A stretch of 64,000 nucleotides of DNA from Hofstenia miamia (lineage: Eukaryota > Xenacoelomorpha > Acoela). The stretch spans positions 1,124,453 to 1,188,452 of the forward strand of contig SCFE01000008.1 in NCBI GenBank assembly GCA_004352715.1. Reading direction: 5' to 3'. Shown piece after piece: positions 22,401 to 37,400 of this stretch (positions are counted from its first letter, which is position 1; each line of letters opens with the position of its first letter). A program made the translations under genes and the position numbers. The notes beneath the pieces were generated by a model. The model worked only from the letters and a program-made list of their open reading frames with translations. It was not told where the DNA came from and did no database searches.

Positions 22401-25400
22401 AAATTGCATTATATTAAATATTTATTTCAAATGGTGAAATGTATTAGGTTGATGCATAATTATCCGGCGTTTTTAAAATAATTTCTGAAAGTATTCGTCA
22501 ATGTTTTATCGTTTTAATTCATTTTTATTATGTTTACTTTAGAACTTATTTTAGAATGCGTGTTAAAAACTATATGCATATTAGGCATGTTATGCTGTAT
22601 CACTTCGAGAAAGGATGGAAGGCGGCTGAATCTTTTCGCGATATAACTGCACTTTTTGGCCAAGACGCAATCAGTGAAAGTCAGAGTCGGGAATGGTTTG
22701 CCCGCTTTAAACCGGGCGATTTAAGTTTGGAGGACAAAGCAGGAAGAGGTCGTTTTTTTGATTTCCAACATCAGGCACTTCTGGCAGCAGTGGAAACAGA
22801 TGAACGAATGACAAATAGAATGCTTGCCAACGACTTCAATGTCGATCAATCCACGATCGTCCGTCGATTGAAGAAGTTAGGAAAGGTTTGGAAACTGTGT
22901 GGATGAGTGCCGCACGAACTTTCTGACAAAAACAAAGCAGACCGCGTCCGAATATTCACTAATTTGGTTCAGAGAAATGAACAATTTCCGTTCCTTATCA
23001 ATCTCGTTACTGGAGATGAATCGTGGCTGCTTTTCAAAAACCTCAAAAGAAAGATGGTTTGCGTCTCCCCAGGTGAAACACCGACACCATTGCCAAAACA
23101 GGGCTACTTCAATGTGGTGTGTCTGGTGGGATAGAAGTGGCATCATTCATTGGGAAATCATTTCCAATGGCATATGCTTCTGGTGGAATGACAATGGTTA
23201 GTGATTTTTCCTTTTTTCTTTCCAATTTGTTTGACTTTTTATTTTTTCAAGATGAGCATCAATAATGGCTGATTCCAGATAGAGATGGAAAATGGCAATT
23301 CAATGTCAACAGCGATGTTTATCTGGCTCAGCTCGATCGTCTCCATACTGTCATAGAAACGAAAAGGCCGAGAAAAAAGAACAACATCATTTTTCACCAC
23401 GACAATGCGCGTCCACATGTAGAGCGTCGCGTAGTTGAGTCAATCGCTAATAAGGGATGGGAGCTGCTTCCTCATCCGCCATACTCTGTAACAGAGGCGC
23501 CAAAGGACTACCATATCAACCGATCTCTCAAAAACTGGCAGTCGAACAAAGTCTAGCAATTTTGATGAGTTGGAAGATGTCCGATCGTGGATTGCGTCAA
23601 AGAGTCGCAGCTTTTTTGCCCGTGGAATTGACCTTCTTCCGAGTAAATGGGAAGCAGTTTTGATGTTGAAGGAGAATATGCTCCAGAATAATTGCTAAAA
23701 CTATTTTGTGTTTTGTCTTGTTCATAATAAACACTGTTCAGATATTATTTTAAANTGGAATGACAATGGTTAGTGATTTTTCCTTTCTTCTTTCCAATAT
23801 GTTTGACTTTTTATTTTTTCAAGATGAGCATCAATAATGGCTGATTCCAGATAGAGATGGAAAATGGCAATTCAATGTCAACAGCGATGTTTATCTGGCT
23901 CAGCTCGATCGTCTCCATACTGTCATAGAAACGAAAAGGCCGAGAAAAAAGAACAACATCATTTTTCACCACGACAATGCGCGTCCACATGTAGAGCGTC
24001 GCGTAGTTGAGTCAATCGCTAATAAGGGATGGGAGCTGCTTCCTCATCCGCCATACTCTGTAACAGAGGCGCCAAAGGACTACCATATCAACCGATCTCT
24101 CAAAAACTGGCAGTCGAACAAAGTCTAGCAATTTTGATGAGTTGGAAGATGTCCGATCGTGGATTGCGTCAAAGAGTCGCAGCTTTTTTGCCCGTGGAAT
24201 TGACCTTCTTCCGAGTAAATGGGAAGCAGTTTTGATGTTGAAGGAGAATATGCTCCAGAATAATTGCTAAAACTATTTTGTGTTTTGTCTTGTTCATAAT
24301 AAACACTGTTCAGATATTATTTTAAAAACGCCGTATAGTTATGCATCAACCTAATATTTTCACATGTTGGAAGTATCAAATGATTATGCTGCATACAATG
24401 AAAAATATGGTTTAACTAAGAAAAAAGCAGTGAAATTCAAAATTTTGGACACATAAAATTATGCAATAACAAAATTATGAATTTGAAGAGCCTTACTATG
24501 AAATTGCATTAAAAGATTTCCTGATCAGCTATTTTTATATTCAGTAAAACACTTCATCACAGCGTGACTGTATTCCAGATTCAATAAAAATCCAAAGTCA
24601 CAATTATGGAGTTATAATCAATTATATTTGACAGCCAAGATGTTTTATATTTACCTAGACGTGATGAACAGCAAACAAAGTGGTGGCAGTATTCAAACAA
24701 TTTTGATGAATTTAACTTAGAACATTCAACATCTCCTATGCAACTTATGAATAATTGGCATATCATTATTTTTCAAAGGAATTCAAGGTCTACAGATTAC
24801 ATGGTGTATGTAGCTGGTCAAAAATAAATTGTTCTATGCATTGAATTAAACTGTCCAATACTTTGTTCCAAAAAAGCGAATGACAGCTATTGTAAATCCA
24901 AGGCAAAGTGGTAATGTCCAAAAGTGAAATGTACTACAGCAATTTGTAAAAAGCACTTTAGTGATTCCTTAAATTTAGAAATAAATTACCCCAAGGCCAA
25001 TTTCAAGTATCCAAATAATAAAACAGCTAATGATGAATTTGAAGATAATGAATGATGAGTCTTTAGCCACATTTACAAATGATCATTGGTGTGCCCATGA
25101 TAGTGCAAATTTTCTTACAAATGCTGGTTATCATATGGAAAATGAATTATCAATAAATGATTTTAAAACGACAAACTGTGGAAGAACAGCTGGGAAAAAC
25201 AGCCAGAGTATGCACTTGATATAACCTTCTGATGCACAAGTGCTACAAAGAAGATGTAAGCCAGTGGATGCTCCTAATTCAACAAAAAGATCTATGCAGC
25301 AAATAGTTTCTACCATTAAATAGCTTGCTTGTTATGCTAGATCCTACCACGTGCAACAATGACTGCAGTTCAATTGGATTTCACCCAGGTAACTTTTAAA

Positions 25401-28400
25401 TTTGCATGAGCTTGCATGGGTACACTTGAGCAATCATGCAACAACGCTCTTCAAGTTCTAACACCACATGCTTACTATTAGATGTAATTTCAAATTTTGT
25501 TTTGATTCCAGGAGAATACTGGAAAAAGGACTTTGTGAACTAAACAGTAAGAATGTCATGCTTGTAGATGAAACAACAGAAACATCGCCAGACAGCTCTC
25601 ATTATATTAGGAATCTTTGAGTTATCTGCAGCAATACAAACAAATAATACAAAGCTATTTGTCATTAACATTTAACCAAAAGAAACATTTTGGTGTAAGA
25701 CATATCAACAGTGAATGAATGATTTCTTAAAAAAGCTGCAGAATAGCTACCACATTTTAAATCGCAACTGATTGGCATTGTTGAAGAAAGCATCTGTGGA
25801 GGGAATTCTTGGCTTAATGCTTCATTGTTGGCTCAGGAATATTGACTTTCTCCTGAATTACATCATTGCTTAAAGATGATTTGAAATGTGGTTGAATTTT
25901 CGGGAACTTTTGAGTTGCAATCTAAACGTGATGCCCTCCACCATATTCATTTAATAATATTCAGTAAAGAAGCCTCTCCTGAGCTGGGAAATTTATTTTC
26001 GTGTTTAAATACAATAGAATGCGTCTTTAACGAACATCTAATGGGACTTCGGAAAATTGTCTTTATAGGCGAATTTTATTATAGAGCCATTTTGTTACAG
26101 AGCCACGTGAGACTGATTTCGTAGACTTTTGTTCATTAAAAGCGCATTTCTAACACTATCTATTGAGCTTTAATTTAGCCGGTATACCAAGACCTCTAGT
26201 ATACGCAATGGATGTGATTAACGTGGTGTAATACCGAAAGGAACTCACACACAAGTAAAATTGCTCCAAAAATACAAGTAAAAAGTAAAACGAGTACATA
26301 AAAATGAAAAATTCAAGTAAAGTTCTAAAAATTACCAAGCTGTATAAATTCCGAGATATTTCTGTTTAAACTTACTCATTTTAAAATATGAAATGACTTT
26401 TCATCCATGTGCATAGCTTAATGCAGACATTATTACACCGTATTTTGCCTATTAAAAACCTGAGAAAAGTATATATATATACACATGCATGCATATTTAT
26501 ATCAATGTATAATTGCTTGCATTAATAACCATGTGAAGTAAAACTGGTGATCACTACTAAAATTTCTTTTGCTCATTTATGAGCGATAATCGAAGTATTC
26601 AGTTTGTGTTGAATGTCAATTAGAAGGTACATTATTCTAAGGTAATGGGGTCGCAGGGGTGCAACCCAAGTGTATACTTCTTGGACAAAAATCACCAGCA
26701 TAGAATCGCCTATATTTAACAGCACGTGTTTTTAAATCTATTAGTATAAATTCGGTTACATTTAAAAAGAGTAATTATTTTCGAACTTTGAACATTATGG
26801 TGAAAAAAGACAAGATGTTTCAGCAATGATGGTGTTCCAATGTCTTAAGACTAGGAAAAGTAATCTTGATAAATTATTTATAGCACCACACAAATGGAAA
26901 TGTGCTTCGTCAACAAATCCCTTAAAATAAGGTCTTACTCTCCTAAAATAAATGACAAAAAATCGCGTCTCATTTGGTGGCATTGCTCAAGCAAGTCTTG
27001 AACTGCTTGGTATTTGTAAGGGTTCCATCCTATTTGATATGGGGAATACTTTTCACAGTTGAAGAACAGGGTGATATCGGGACTAGCAGGAATGAAGTTC
27101 CTGTTTTTGTTTCCAACACACTAACTGCTTCTAAAATCTTCTCTGCAAGTTACTCTTGACTAAATTTACTTTCGCGAATACCAGGATAATTATGTCGTGA
27201 AATTCATTAAAAACTCGCCTCATACATGCTTTACTGGCACCATACGGTGTTCGTTTGATGTAACGAGCATCAGTAATTTTTTTGGACAGCAATTGTGGCA
27301 CTGTAACTTTTCATTAAATTTCGGCATGCGAAATAATTGGAATTTCAAGAATATAGATTACAACAATTTGAAGATGGGATCGATAACGTGATGCCTGACA
27401 TTCCACCGTTGTGTTTGAGAATATGTAATCATGCTCGAAAGCACTTTGCTCAGCGTCTGATAAAATGAAATTAGCAAATTCATTACAATGTGATTAATTC
27501 TAAATTGAAGTATTGTTTTTTAAGTTGAAACCAAAAACATGAAAGTGTTAACATAAATAAAAACTTAACGATATGCCATTAATGAATGAAATGCAATAAA
27601 AAGGCCACATGAAAAACAAACCTCATTAATTAGTCCTTCTTCAAAGGCATGTTGAAACATGGGAGTAATAAGATACTGCATCCCTCTTGCCTTCCAATCC
27701 TGATCAAATGAGGAATCATCAACTAGAGCGGCGAATTTGAAAAAAAGCACTCGTTTCAAGGTGATGTTGGAATTGTTCACAATGTCATTGTCAATCATTC
27801 TACGAAGACTTATGAAATTACAGACAAATCTAAATTGAACTGTGTAAAGATATCGCAGGGGTACTCTAACAAAACTGCATGTATTATTATAAAACTTTGA
27901 ATAGTTAATATTGACTACTATTGGCAAATTCAGTCAAAGCAAAGTATTTTACCTGTTGGAGAAGGCTGTTAACAGGCTTATAAGTAGTTTGACATTTTCA
28001 AAATTATTCGAACGAATGTGGGCGACCAAACAATCAACAATCAATTGGGGTTCAAACCACTTGACACAACTGGCTAAACTGTCTCCACAATGACGTTCAA
28101 CAAATGCTTCCGATTTCCAAAGACCATACATCGTTTCTATCTAATACAGCAAAGGATTAAAACTACAAATTGCAAACTAAGAATGTACACAATCATTGAG
28201 AAAATTTATACGTTATGCAATAAGAGTAAAAAATACCAAATTGTATTTATCAGTAATCCAATCATGAGACTCCTCGATGAGAGAATGAATGATCTGAAGA
28301 GCAAACATTTGATTTTCAACTTTCTTAGTGTCATCAGAAAGATTGATCGGGTGAGAGAATGACAGAGTTTCAATCCACCAATCAGATTGCTTCAATTCGT

Positions 28401-31400
28401 TAACAATTGATGCACCTTCTTCAACAGAAAGAAGATACTAAACTCAAATTAATCAAATAAGGTATGATATTAGAGAATAATGTGAATAAAATTGAAGTAG
28501 AAAGCCTACCAAAAAGAAAGAGCAATGCTTTTCGTCACGAAGAGGCGTTTCAGACAAAAAATACTGAGCAGTTGCTGCTGGGTGCAACGCCAAAAATTTT
28601 GAAAGTGGCTTTCGAAAGGGACTTGCTAATTCAATAGACAAATGCATTTCGCCTTGAAGAGTCGCGGTGACTAACGGTTCAATCAGCTTCGACGTCATGG
28701 AAGGGATAAGATGAAAAATATTGATGATCGCAGCAGAAACGTTGACCTCCAACTAAAATATCACTTCATAGTGAGAAAAAGAAAATTGCGAGACTATACT
28801 CTAAAAAACTCAAATCTCCAATTAAACCTAATGAAGCAAAATAAACATCAATTTCCATAAAATTGATGCTCGGAAATAATTCAATTAAGAATTGATTTAA
28901 TGAAACGTTGCTCAAATGATTCAATTAACACATTTTTGTACCTGGGGGACGATTTTGGAATTAGTTTTCTTGCTGTTGGCAGCATCTTGCAACCATTTAA
29001 TCAAATGTCCATGCATTTGGTCACAAAATTTTTCGTTGAAGCTAAAGGGGAAGAGTCGAGTAAGACTGGTGAGCCGAGCGACAACATTGAGTGTTAGATT
29101 TTTATGATCTCCTAACGTCATGAGAAGCGGTCGCATAGCTTGATATACGTCTTTCCGCAAATCGCAACCACAGCCTTGAATAAACTAAATATGGAAGTAT
29201 GATTATTGCTAAATTTACCGCTTATCAACATTCGGCAAGAACAAATTTATATCCACTAAAATATTTTTTACAACACTAATAGTCACTATAAAGAAACTCT
29301 AAAAACTAATCTGTTCACACTTATTCTGTGAAAAACGCAAATTCTCAATCATTTAAAATTTCTTATGGCTATCAACATGAACCTAGCATGTATTCAGTGT
29401 GTACAAAAAGAGTTTGAAAACGGCCGATTTTTTTATAGACAGGGACTGCAGACTTATGAACCGCCGGGATTTTTACCGCTTTGAGTTAAAGTACAACCGC
29501 GCATAAAACACTTTCTGATAAAGTAGGAGATAAATACTGAAAAGCAGTAAATATGGTGTAATTGTTTGGATTTAAAATTTTACAGCCATGCAAAATGTTA
29601 GCAAATTTGAGAAAATGTCAGAAATTGATCAATCTAATTTATAGAGCAATTTTGAAAAAAAATGAAATGTTTTGAATATTTTTAAAATGGATTAATGAAG
29701 TATAATTCTGTGCATTTTGATAATATTTTCATTCTAATATTTGCTAATCTTAACATGTTTATAGAATATTTGTGATCGAAATGCTTATATGAAATTAGAC
29801 ATATTGAAGTTGGATATAAACATTTTATTTTATACGCAGAAATTCTTGTTTTAAAAAAGATTTTTCGTAATAATTGATTGATTTCCGTAAAACTGGAATT
29901 ACGAAAAAATTTGTAGATGCGCTGAGTATGAATTTTATGGTTTTAAGAAATAGTATCAGTTGCAGCTACAATAAAATGAAAAGCGCACCTTTTTGAAACA
30001 CTCCTCACTTGGAACTTGGAGATCGTCGTCAGTAGAATTAACTGCCTTGTAAAGAAGTTGAAAAATCTTGTCTTTATAATCAGGTACGTAATAGCAAGAA
30101 GCTAAGGCCTCTAAATTGGAAAAAATCAAATCTGTCTATAGAAAACAAGGCATACTTAACGCACTTAAACGAAGTGGAACCAGTGAGGGAATGGCCTTGT
30201 AACAAGAAAGCTTACTTAACTGACTATCATCTGTTTCACACAAATTCGTCAACTAAAGAAAATCCCGCATGATTACAAAACAAAATCATAAAATAATCGA
30301 ACAAACTGACCTCTGAGAAGAACATTTTATGCTCTGGTAGAGACATGTCAAAAGTAAACAGACGAGGTTCCAGTGTTGTGCAAAAAGTGTTGCCTTCCAT
30401 TAGTCCAATTTGTGCGTTGGCGGGTTGATGACGTAGAAGGTGTTTCTTTGGTGGAATCATATCTACTAAAACTTCCTTATGGGGAGTCATTATATCTGTT
30501 ATTGATTGATTAAGAATTTCTGATAACACAGACATAGAATGCATTGCCTAAACACATAATGATCAAATTACATAACACTAAATGTAAATTACTTGTTCGC
30601 GAACGATTTGATTGGGAGAAGTAACTTCTCGAACCAGCTCACGAACAACTTCATTTAAAGAACGCTGTTGAAGTTCTTTTAAGGGTTCATTATCAATGCA
30701 TTTCTGAGGATCGCCACAGAGACGTAACATTCTGCCTAGGCACTCTTTTGCCATATCGATGGCGCCATTAGATACCTCCCCAGTGAGATCCATCATAACA
30801 AACAGCAGTGCTTTTAGGAAAGGAAATTGGTGATTTAGTACCCATTTGTAACTCATGTTGTCGAGAAGGAAACGAATCGCAAGACAACTACAGCAGACGA
30901 TATCTTTGGAATGTAATATAAGTAAGTTAAAACTTACCCGCCCAACTTTGCATACCAGGCGCGATCATAGCAGCAAGAGCACATACGTTCGGTTGCGTAT
31001 TCGAACAAAGGAAGCATGCAGGCCTAAATAGAAGTTGTTAATATTTTAATCAATCATATAATTGGAGCAACAAAAAGGAATAAAATAAAATCATACCCGT
31101 TCAAGACCACCCAGAATTGTGGCTGAGGTATCCAACATCACTTTGAGAGCAATTTCCCCCACTCGACACAAATCTTTCTCTTCATGTGCGATTATTGATG
31201 CTATTGCATCAACGACAACCAGGACGTCCATTTGGCGATGGCGATTGAGATGAGAGGGACTGGCAGGAAAAGGTCCTAAAATTCCCCAGTTAATCATAAC
31301 CGAAATATTCAGCTACATCGACACATTCTATTGAAAAAATTATTCTATTCATTTTCAGGGAAAATCATTGAAATTCAAAGCAAACCAGTCTGTTGGCAGA

Positions 31401-34400
31401 CAGCCAATAAGGTGAAGTGACGAACGATGTTCGCCATGAAGATCACAGAGCCGTTGCGCAGTTCTTTCACTCCTGCAGCTACTAAAATAGAAACAAATTT
31501 TATATTCAATGAAGAATTTTATTAGAGGACAAACATCCTGAACAAATACTAACACAGACAAGCTGTAAGTGCTTTCTTCATCACATCTCTTGTTACCGTG
31601 TTGGAACAGCGATATAACTCAGAAACCCGCATTGCTGGAATTGCACAAGATGTAAAATCCAATCGATATCTAAAAATACAATACTAGAACTGCAAAACCC
31701 TTAAAAGGAACTACTGAAAGGGTCTGTTCATGGACATACTTGTCATTCACACAAAAGTAATAAAATATTACCTAAAGGCCTATGGGACGTTTCAAATTAG
31801 GTTTCGTTAGAATTAGTTTTCTTGATTTAAAATGCTTAAAATTGTTAATAATAATATATTCCGAAGTTTAGTAAACATGAATGAAATATAAGACTACGTT
31901 GAAAAATAGCAAATTACTGCAAAATTTCGATCATTTTTAATAAAGTAGAAATGCTTGAAATTAAAAAATCACCAGTTGCGAAACATATGCAATAGTGAAA
32001 CATTTACATTTAAAAGCAAAACCGTTTTTAAAACTAAAATTATTCCGTGCGTAATTTAGTCCATACTAAGTTCAATTACTTAAAAAAATTGATCATGCTT
32101 TGATAATAGATTAAACTCAGTTTTATACAAAAATTGATCCTTCATGTGTCAAATATCAGTGCTGAGATGCAGCGTGGCATTCTATACAAAAATTCTTACT
32201 CTGGTGACAAAAACAAATCTTTGAGAGTTACAGTGTTATCATCGAGATTGAGACTAGATTTGATGTAGCACTGGATGACCTTATATGCCTGAATGCGATA
32301 GTAAGTGTCTGAAGAAGGGTTACTCAAGCACTGCAAAGCATTGTCTATGACCTAAATATACAATTAGAAGACTAAACAAAAAAACTTAAATTCTATGCAG
32401 TCAAGTCAACATGGAGAGAAAGAATGAGATCTTAAAAGCGTATAATAAACATTCACACACCCTTTTAACAGGTAGCTCGATGTTTTGAGAATTTTCGATA
32501 AATTTTACAGTAACACAAGGTCCAATTTCTTCATTGTTGTACGTCAAAGTTTGCGGCTCTTTAAGAACTTTTCGATTGCCACCGCCAAATTTACCAAGTA
32601 CTCGAAAAGCAACCAATGCAACACTATCGTTGTTATCACGCAAAGTTTTCCAAAGGGCCTATAAAAAGATGATTAAGTTTAAACGTTGAAATTGATTGAT
32701 GTTACCTGCATCAATTCAGCTCGAACAGGCTGAATATGATCATAAAGGAAATCAGGCTGAAGATTATCAACACATAGTTCAAGTGTACGGAGTCCCTGAC
32801 TTATCAGTGTGGGAGAACCATTCAGTGCTGAAACCAATGGACCCATTAACAAAGGAAGATAAGGTAAAAGGGAAGACAATCTGACCGGAACAGTTAGACA
32901 TAATTCAACAAACAGATCTCGCATTTGCGCCCGATGAAGGCCGCTCTGCAAAATATTTAAACCTAAAAGAGCCTGTTAAATTACATAAAATTGGCTAGGT
33001 AAAGCGTCTGAATTTACTCATTTTAATTTGAATACCCAATGTAAACAGAATTCTAGCAACCGTTTTGAATTAATAGGCGCAATCAAATGATCCAAACAAT
33101 TAATACTCTACATGCATTTTAAAATTTAAAGTTTGAAATATTTAGGAATTTGCACTACACTTTGAATAGACTTATAAAAATAACTCAAAACTACTAAAAA
33201 AGAATACAATTATGTTGAATAACAATATTTAAAGGTTTGATAAATGCAGACCATTTAAAAGATTGCATAAGAGGGGAAGAAACTCTTGATAAAGCTGATC
33301 ATGACTTCCGCCACCAATCGACCGAAACAAAGCACGAAGTAGGTAAAAGTAGTTGATTGGATCTTTGGCCACCTGTGCCAACTCCATGCACTTATTCACA
33401 ATTTTGTGTAAGTGCGGCTAAAAAATTGTCTCATTAAAGAATAATACCAAAACCGAAAACAAATTCTACAGTAGATTGAAAATAACATTTAAATGTCAAA
33501 TATCACAAGTAATAAGTTTCATCATATAAAAAATCTCCATATTAAATGAAGCGAAACTGTACGCCTTTAGAAATATATTGGGTATTAAAAGTTGAGTTCT
33601 TATTGGACAAAATAAAAAGAGGCATGAAAGCAGGCGGATTAAAACATTAAAATTTGAAAAATATATATTTAAGATAAAAACAACTTCAAAATGAAGTCAG
33701 TTAAGTTTCCCCAAAAATCAAAGCTAATCAGCGACAAAGATTAATCTAACGTTTTGTAGAAATTAAATTTATATTAATCTAATGATAAACTACGGAGAAA
33801 AAATGATGTAGCCATTTAAATTTCAAGACAAAAACTATCAGTACTTAGTTGAAAGATTTACAAACAAAAAACTTCCTTCAACAGATGCTCCAGTAGAGTT
33901 TCATTTCTGCAATTTAGTGTAATTTACATTAGAAATTTTACTTCCAGACATCCTGAAAATGGTTGCAAATCATTCTGACAGCAGTTTGCGAGAAGGTGTT
34001 CTGAAACCCCAAAAGGATTGTTATTTATGGCGAGATTTGCAGGATTGGTGTATGCTTCAATAATTGCTTTGCATCTGAAAAACAGACATGGAAAAGCGTT
34101 TTAGAATGAGATATTGGTCATTTCATTTCTTAATTGAGAATTAACTGGACTTTGCTTGCCTTTGTAATATAAATGCTACAAATAATTGTTCTTGTAATGG
34201 GTGAAATTAACACGACAAAACTTGCAAAAACTCTTTGTATTTGATGAAAGTCGGAATTGGCAAGAATAACCCATGAAATGTCGGAATCCATAACACGTGT
34301 CTTGGTTGAGACTGTTGTGGTCAATACTGAAAATGTCATTTTATAAACTTATAGTAACTTATTAATATTATACTGCAACATTAACTGTGTATTAGCTTTA

Positions 34401-37400
34401 TAGTTGTCTTGGGTATGATAACATTTGAACGCTTAAAATTTAAAATAGGACTAACTATATCAATTACTAACAGACATTCAAAATTTGTTTGAGAACGCAA
34501 ACAAATAATACCCAAACATTTGTAGTTGCATTGATCCCCCCACAGATTTTGCAAAATCGAATTTAATTTGATTCTAAAATGGAAGATAGTAGACTTTCTT
34601 ATTGCAAAAAGCAAATCTTCCAAATCATAATTCTAATCGCGTTTTAGCGGAACAATCATCTACAACAAAATATTGTCTAGGAATTGGAGAAATTGAAAAA
34701 GCAGCAGTAATATCTATGCAAACTAGGAGAATATTAGAGTGAAACATTAACAAAACATCTCGATCTAATTTCAAGACTGCCCAAGATGAGTAGTTAGAAA
34801 AGCCTTTGAGATACATAAAGTTACAGATTAATAGCCAAACAGACGAATGCAACTTTTACCTTCATCGTAATATAATTCAGTATCAATTATTTTCTTTATG
34901 AGCCGCAATCAGGGGCGCCCAGGCGGATAACAGAGTGTGCTCAGTCATATGACTACATATGCAAATAATATATTTCAACTGCAAAATTGCAATTTTCTCT
35001 AATGTGTTGGAATATACTAGTCTTGCAAATGACATTTTTAATGAAACGAGCAAAAGAAGTATGTTCTGTGGAAAGCCGTGTACTGGACGAGAACATACAG
35101 TTGAAAGCGTAAGAATAAAGACCAATTAGAAAATATAAGGTTGGGTTTTTGGCATTGCAATGCGACGAAACATATCCATAGGTCTGTAAGAAGTTATTGC
35201 ATTATTAAAAACAAACATCAATCATTTAAACAAACCTTTATAAAGTTAAAAAAAACCTAGAAAAGAAACAAGAAATTAAGTGGGATAAATAAATAAGTGC
35301 TGGACAAACAAACTTTAATTTATGATTCCAGCTTTCCAGTCCCATTCCAGTAAGGCAGGAAGTCTGGATTTATTAAAATCAAGTGTTCAGTCAAAAATAA
35401 TATATCATACGTACTAAATCAGGGTTCTAGAAAAGTGGGGTTATAAATCAATGCACGCTGCAAATCCATTAAAAGAAAAAAATGTAGAACACCATCGATT
35501 AAATTCTACAACATAGAAAGTTAATTGAGAGTATTAGTCGAAGATAAGTTGAAAAAGTAAGGTCATAGAAAAATATAACATACCTTTAGCATTTGTTCAT
35601 TTTCAGAAGCGAAGAGTGAAACAGATCCAAACACCAGTTTGAATAGCTTGAGATACAGATTTGAACGATCGCTGTTTCCATTGCCAATATCTTGTAAACG
35701 TACTAATAAATAATCTACCAAAACAGTTGCAAATGTTGCAGATGTTGCGGTGGTGGCAAGAAATGAATTAGCTACAATTTGTAGAGCATAGTTCTAAATA
35801 TGAACACTTTAAAATATGATTCAATGAACCCTGAAAATTTGATATTCCCAATTTCCTATTCTTCTCACAAATGACTATGAATTGAGAGCGAATCACTCGA
35901 AGAATTATAACAAGATTTATCATTTTAGTAATGGGACAACTTATGAATGTGCGATGCAATGATTATACCACGTTAGTTACTAACTAAAAATAAATTTACA
36001 TTTAAATTGTTCTCATAAATTTTAGGTGTACATGATTTTGGACTTAAACAATATATATAGATATATATATATTAATAATATATTAAATAATATATTTAAG
36101 TACATATATGTCTAAGCGAATATAAATTCCTCTTTAACCTCGATTAAAAAAATCAAATTCAGATGGCCATACCGCTCTCGATATATTCTTTGAAAGCAAA
36201 GCATCGAAAAAATAAGTGCTGCCTTGAATAGGGCAAGACTGACATTTGGATTTATTGCAAAAACGAAAATTTTGACCTAACAGTATGTATGCAAGACCAC
36301 AGAGTAATAAAACATCAAACTAAATTTAAATATCTTAATTAAAATCAAAAGAAGCTATTTGGAAATAAATTTAAAGAAGTACACCTCATAAATGCGTTCA
36401 ACAATGTAGTCGATTGTAACAGAAAATATTTCTCTAAAAATTGACATATTCATCATTGTGAAGACACCAGCGAAGTGTTCCAAAACTTCCTTTTCCTCTT
36501 TTAATCGAACGGTGGGTGAGTTAGATGGCCGCACAATGGGAACACCTTGTGGAGTGATACTTATCATATAGATATCCAACGATTTCAGAGCTAAATGAAA
36601 TATTCGCAAGTGTATCGCCTGAATAATCTAGTTATGATCAAATTGATAATTACCATGAATGATAAGCTTTTTAAATATAGAAACTTCCTTTGGGTGAAAA
36701 AATTTAGAAGTTGCGGGCAGTTCTCCGGGAATCTTAATACTCCATGTGATTGTTTTAACTCCACAAACTAAAGTCTTAACTAATGTCCTACAATCTGGAA
36801 CGCTATATAAGCAACTTGAACCAGTCGAGCGAACCTAAAATATTGGCCAGTCTATGAAAATAATACATATTAAACTGTTAACTGCATTAAAATACACTTA
36901 GTACTTACACAATTTCATTCAGAATAAAAATGTATCACAATTAGAAAATCGAAACTTAGCCCCTTGACTTTCATTTGTCTGATAAACAAAGGTGCGTATT
37001 ATTATGCAGACAGGTACCTTATTCGGTGACTCCTCCTCTTTTTTATCAAATTCGCCTAAACTGTCTGAAGGCTCGGCAGATGTGGTTGGTAATGAAGTTG
37101 AGCTATTGGCTTTATCAATGGTGTTTAGTGTAAGCGCTGTCTGATCCAAAGAGCTCGACTTGTCGGCTGCTGCCGCTTGAAGTTGACTGAAACAACAATT
37201 ATTATTTGTGGAAAAATGACTAAGAGGAAATGAAAAGCCTCCTTCCAAAACATGCACATCAACCATGAAAAATGAATGTCTTACCATTTCTTAAGGATGT
37301 TTGGAAGTTGGTACAAAGCGATATATTCGAACTTGGCAACGAACATTTCCAATAATCGAATCAGGATTTCTCTTCCCTAGAAAAATGATCAATGCAAAAT

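Larger units (their letters stand above)
22447..24351 (+). mobile_element. Mariner element in TRRAP intron 30
   Basis: Inverted repeats starting GGTTGATGCATAA (left 22447, right ending 24351) stay similar for about 40 bp, flanked by TA at 22445-22446 and 24352-24353. Apparent length is 1905 bp. Removing the 571-bp N-separated duplication plus the N leaves 1333 bp, normal for a mariner. Confidence 0.9.

Noticed and set aside
34130-35125. Several 60-80 codon minus-strand frames as genes
   Set aside because: No homology, no codon or splice support, and they lie within a TRRAP intron.
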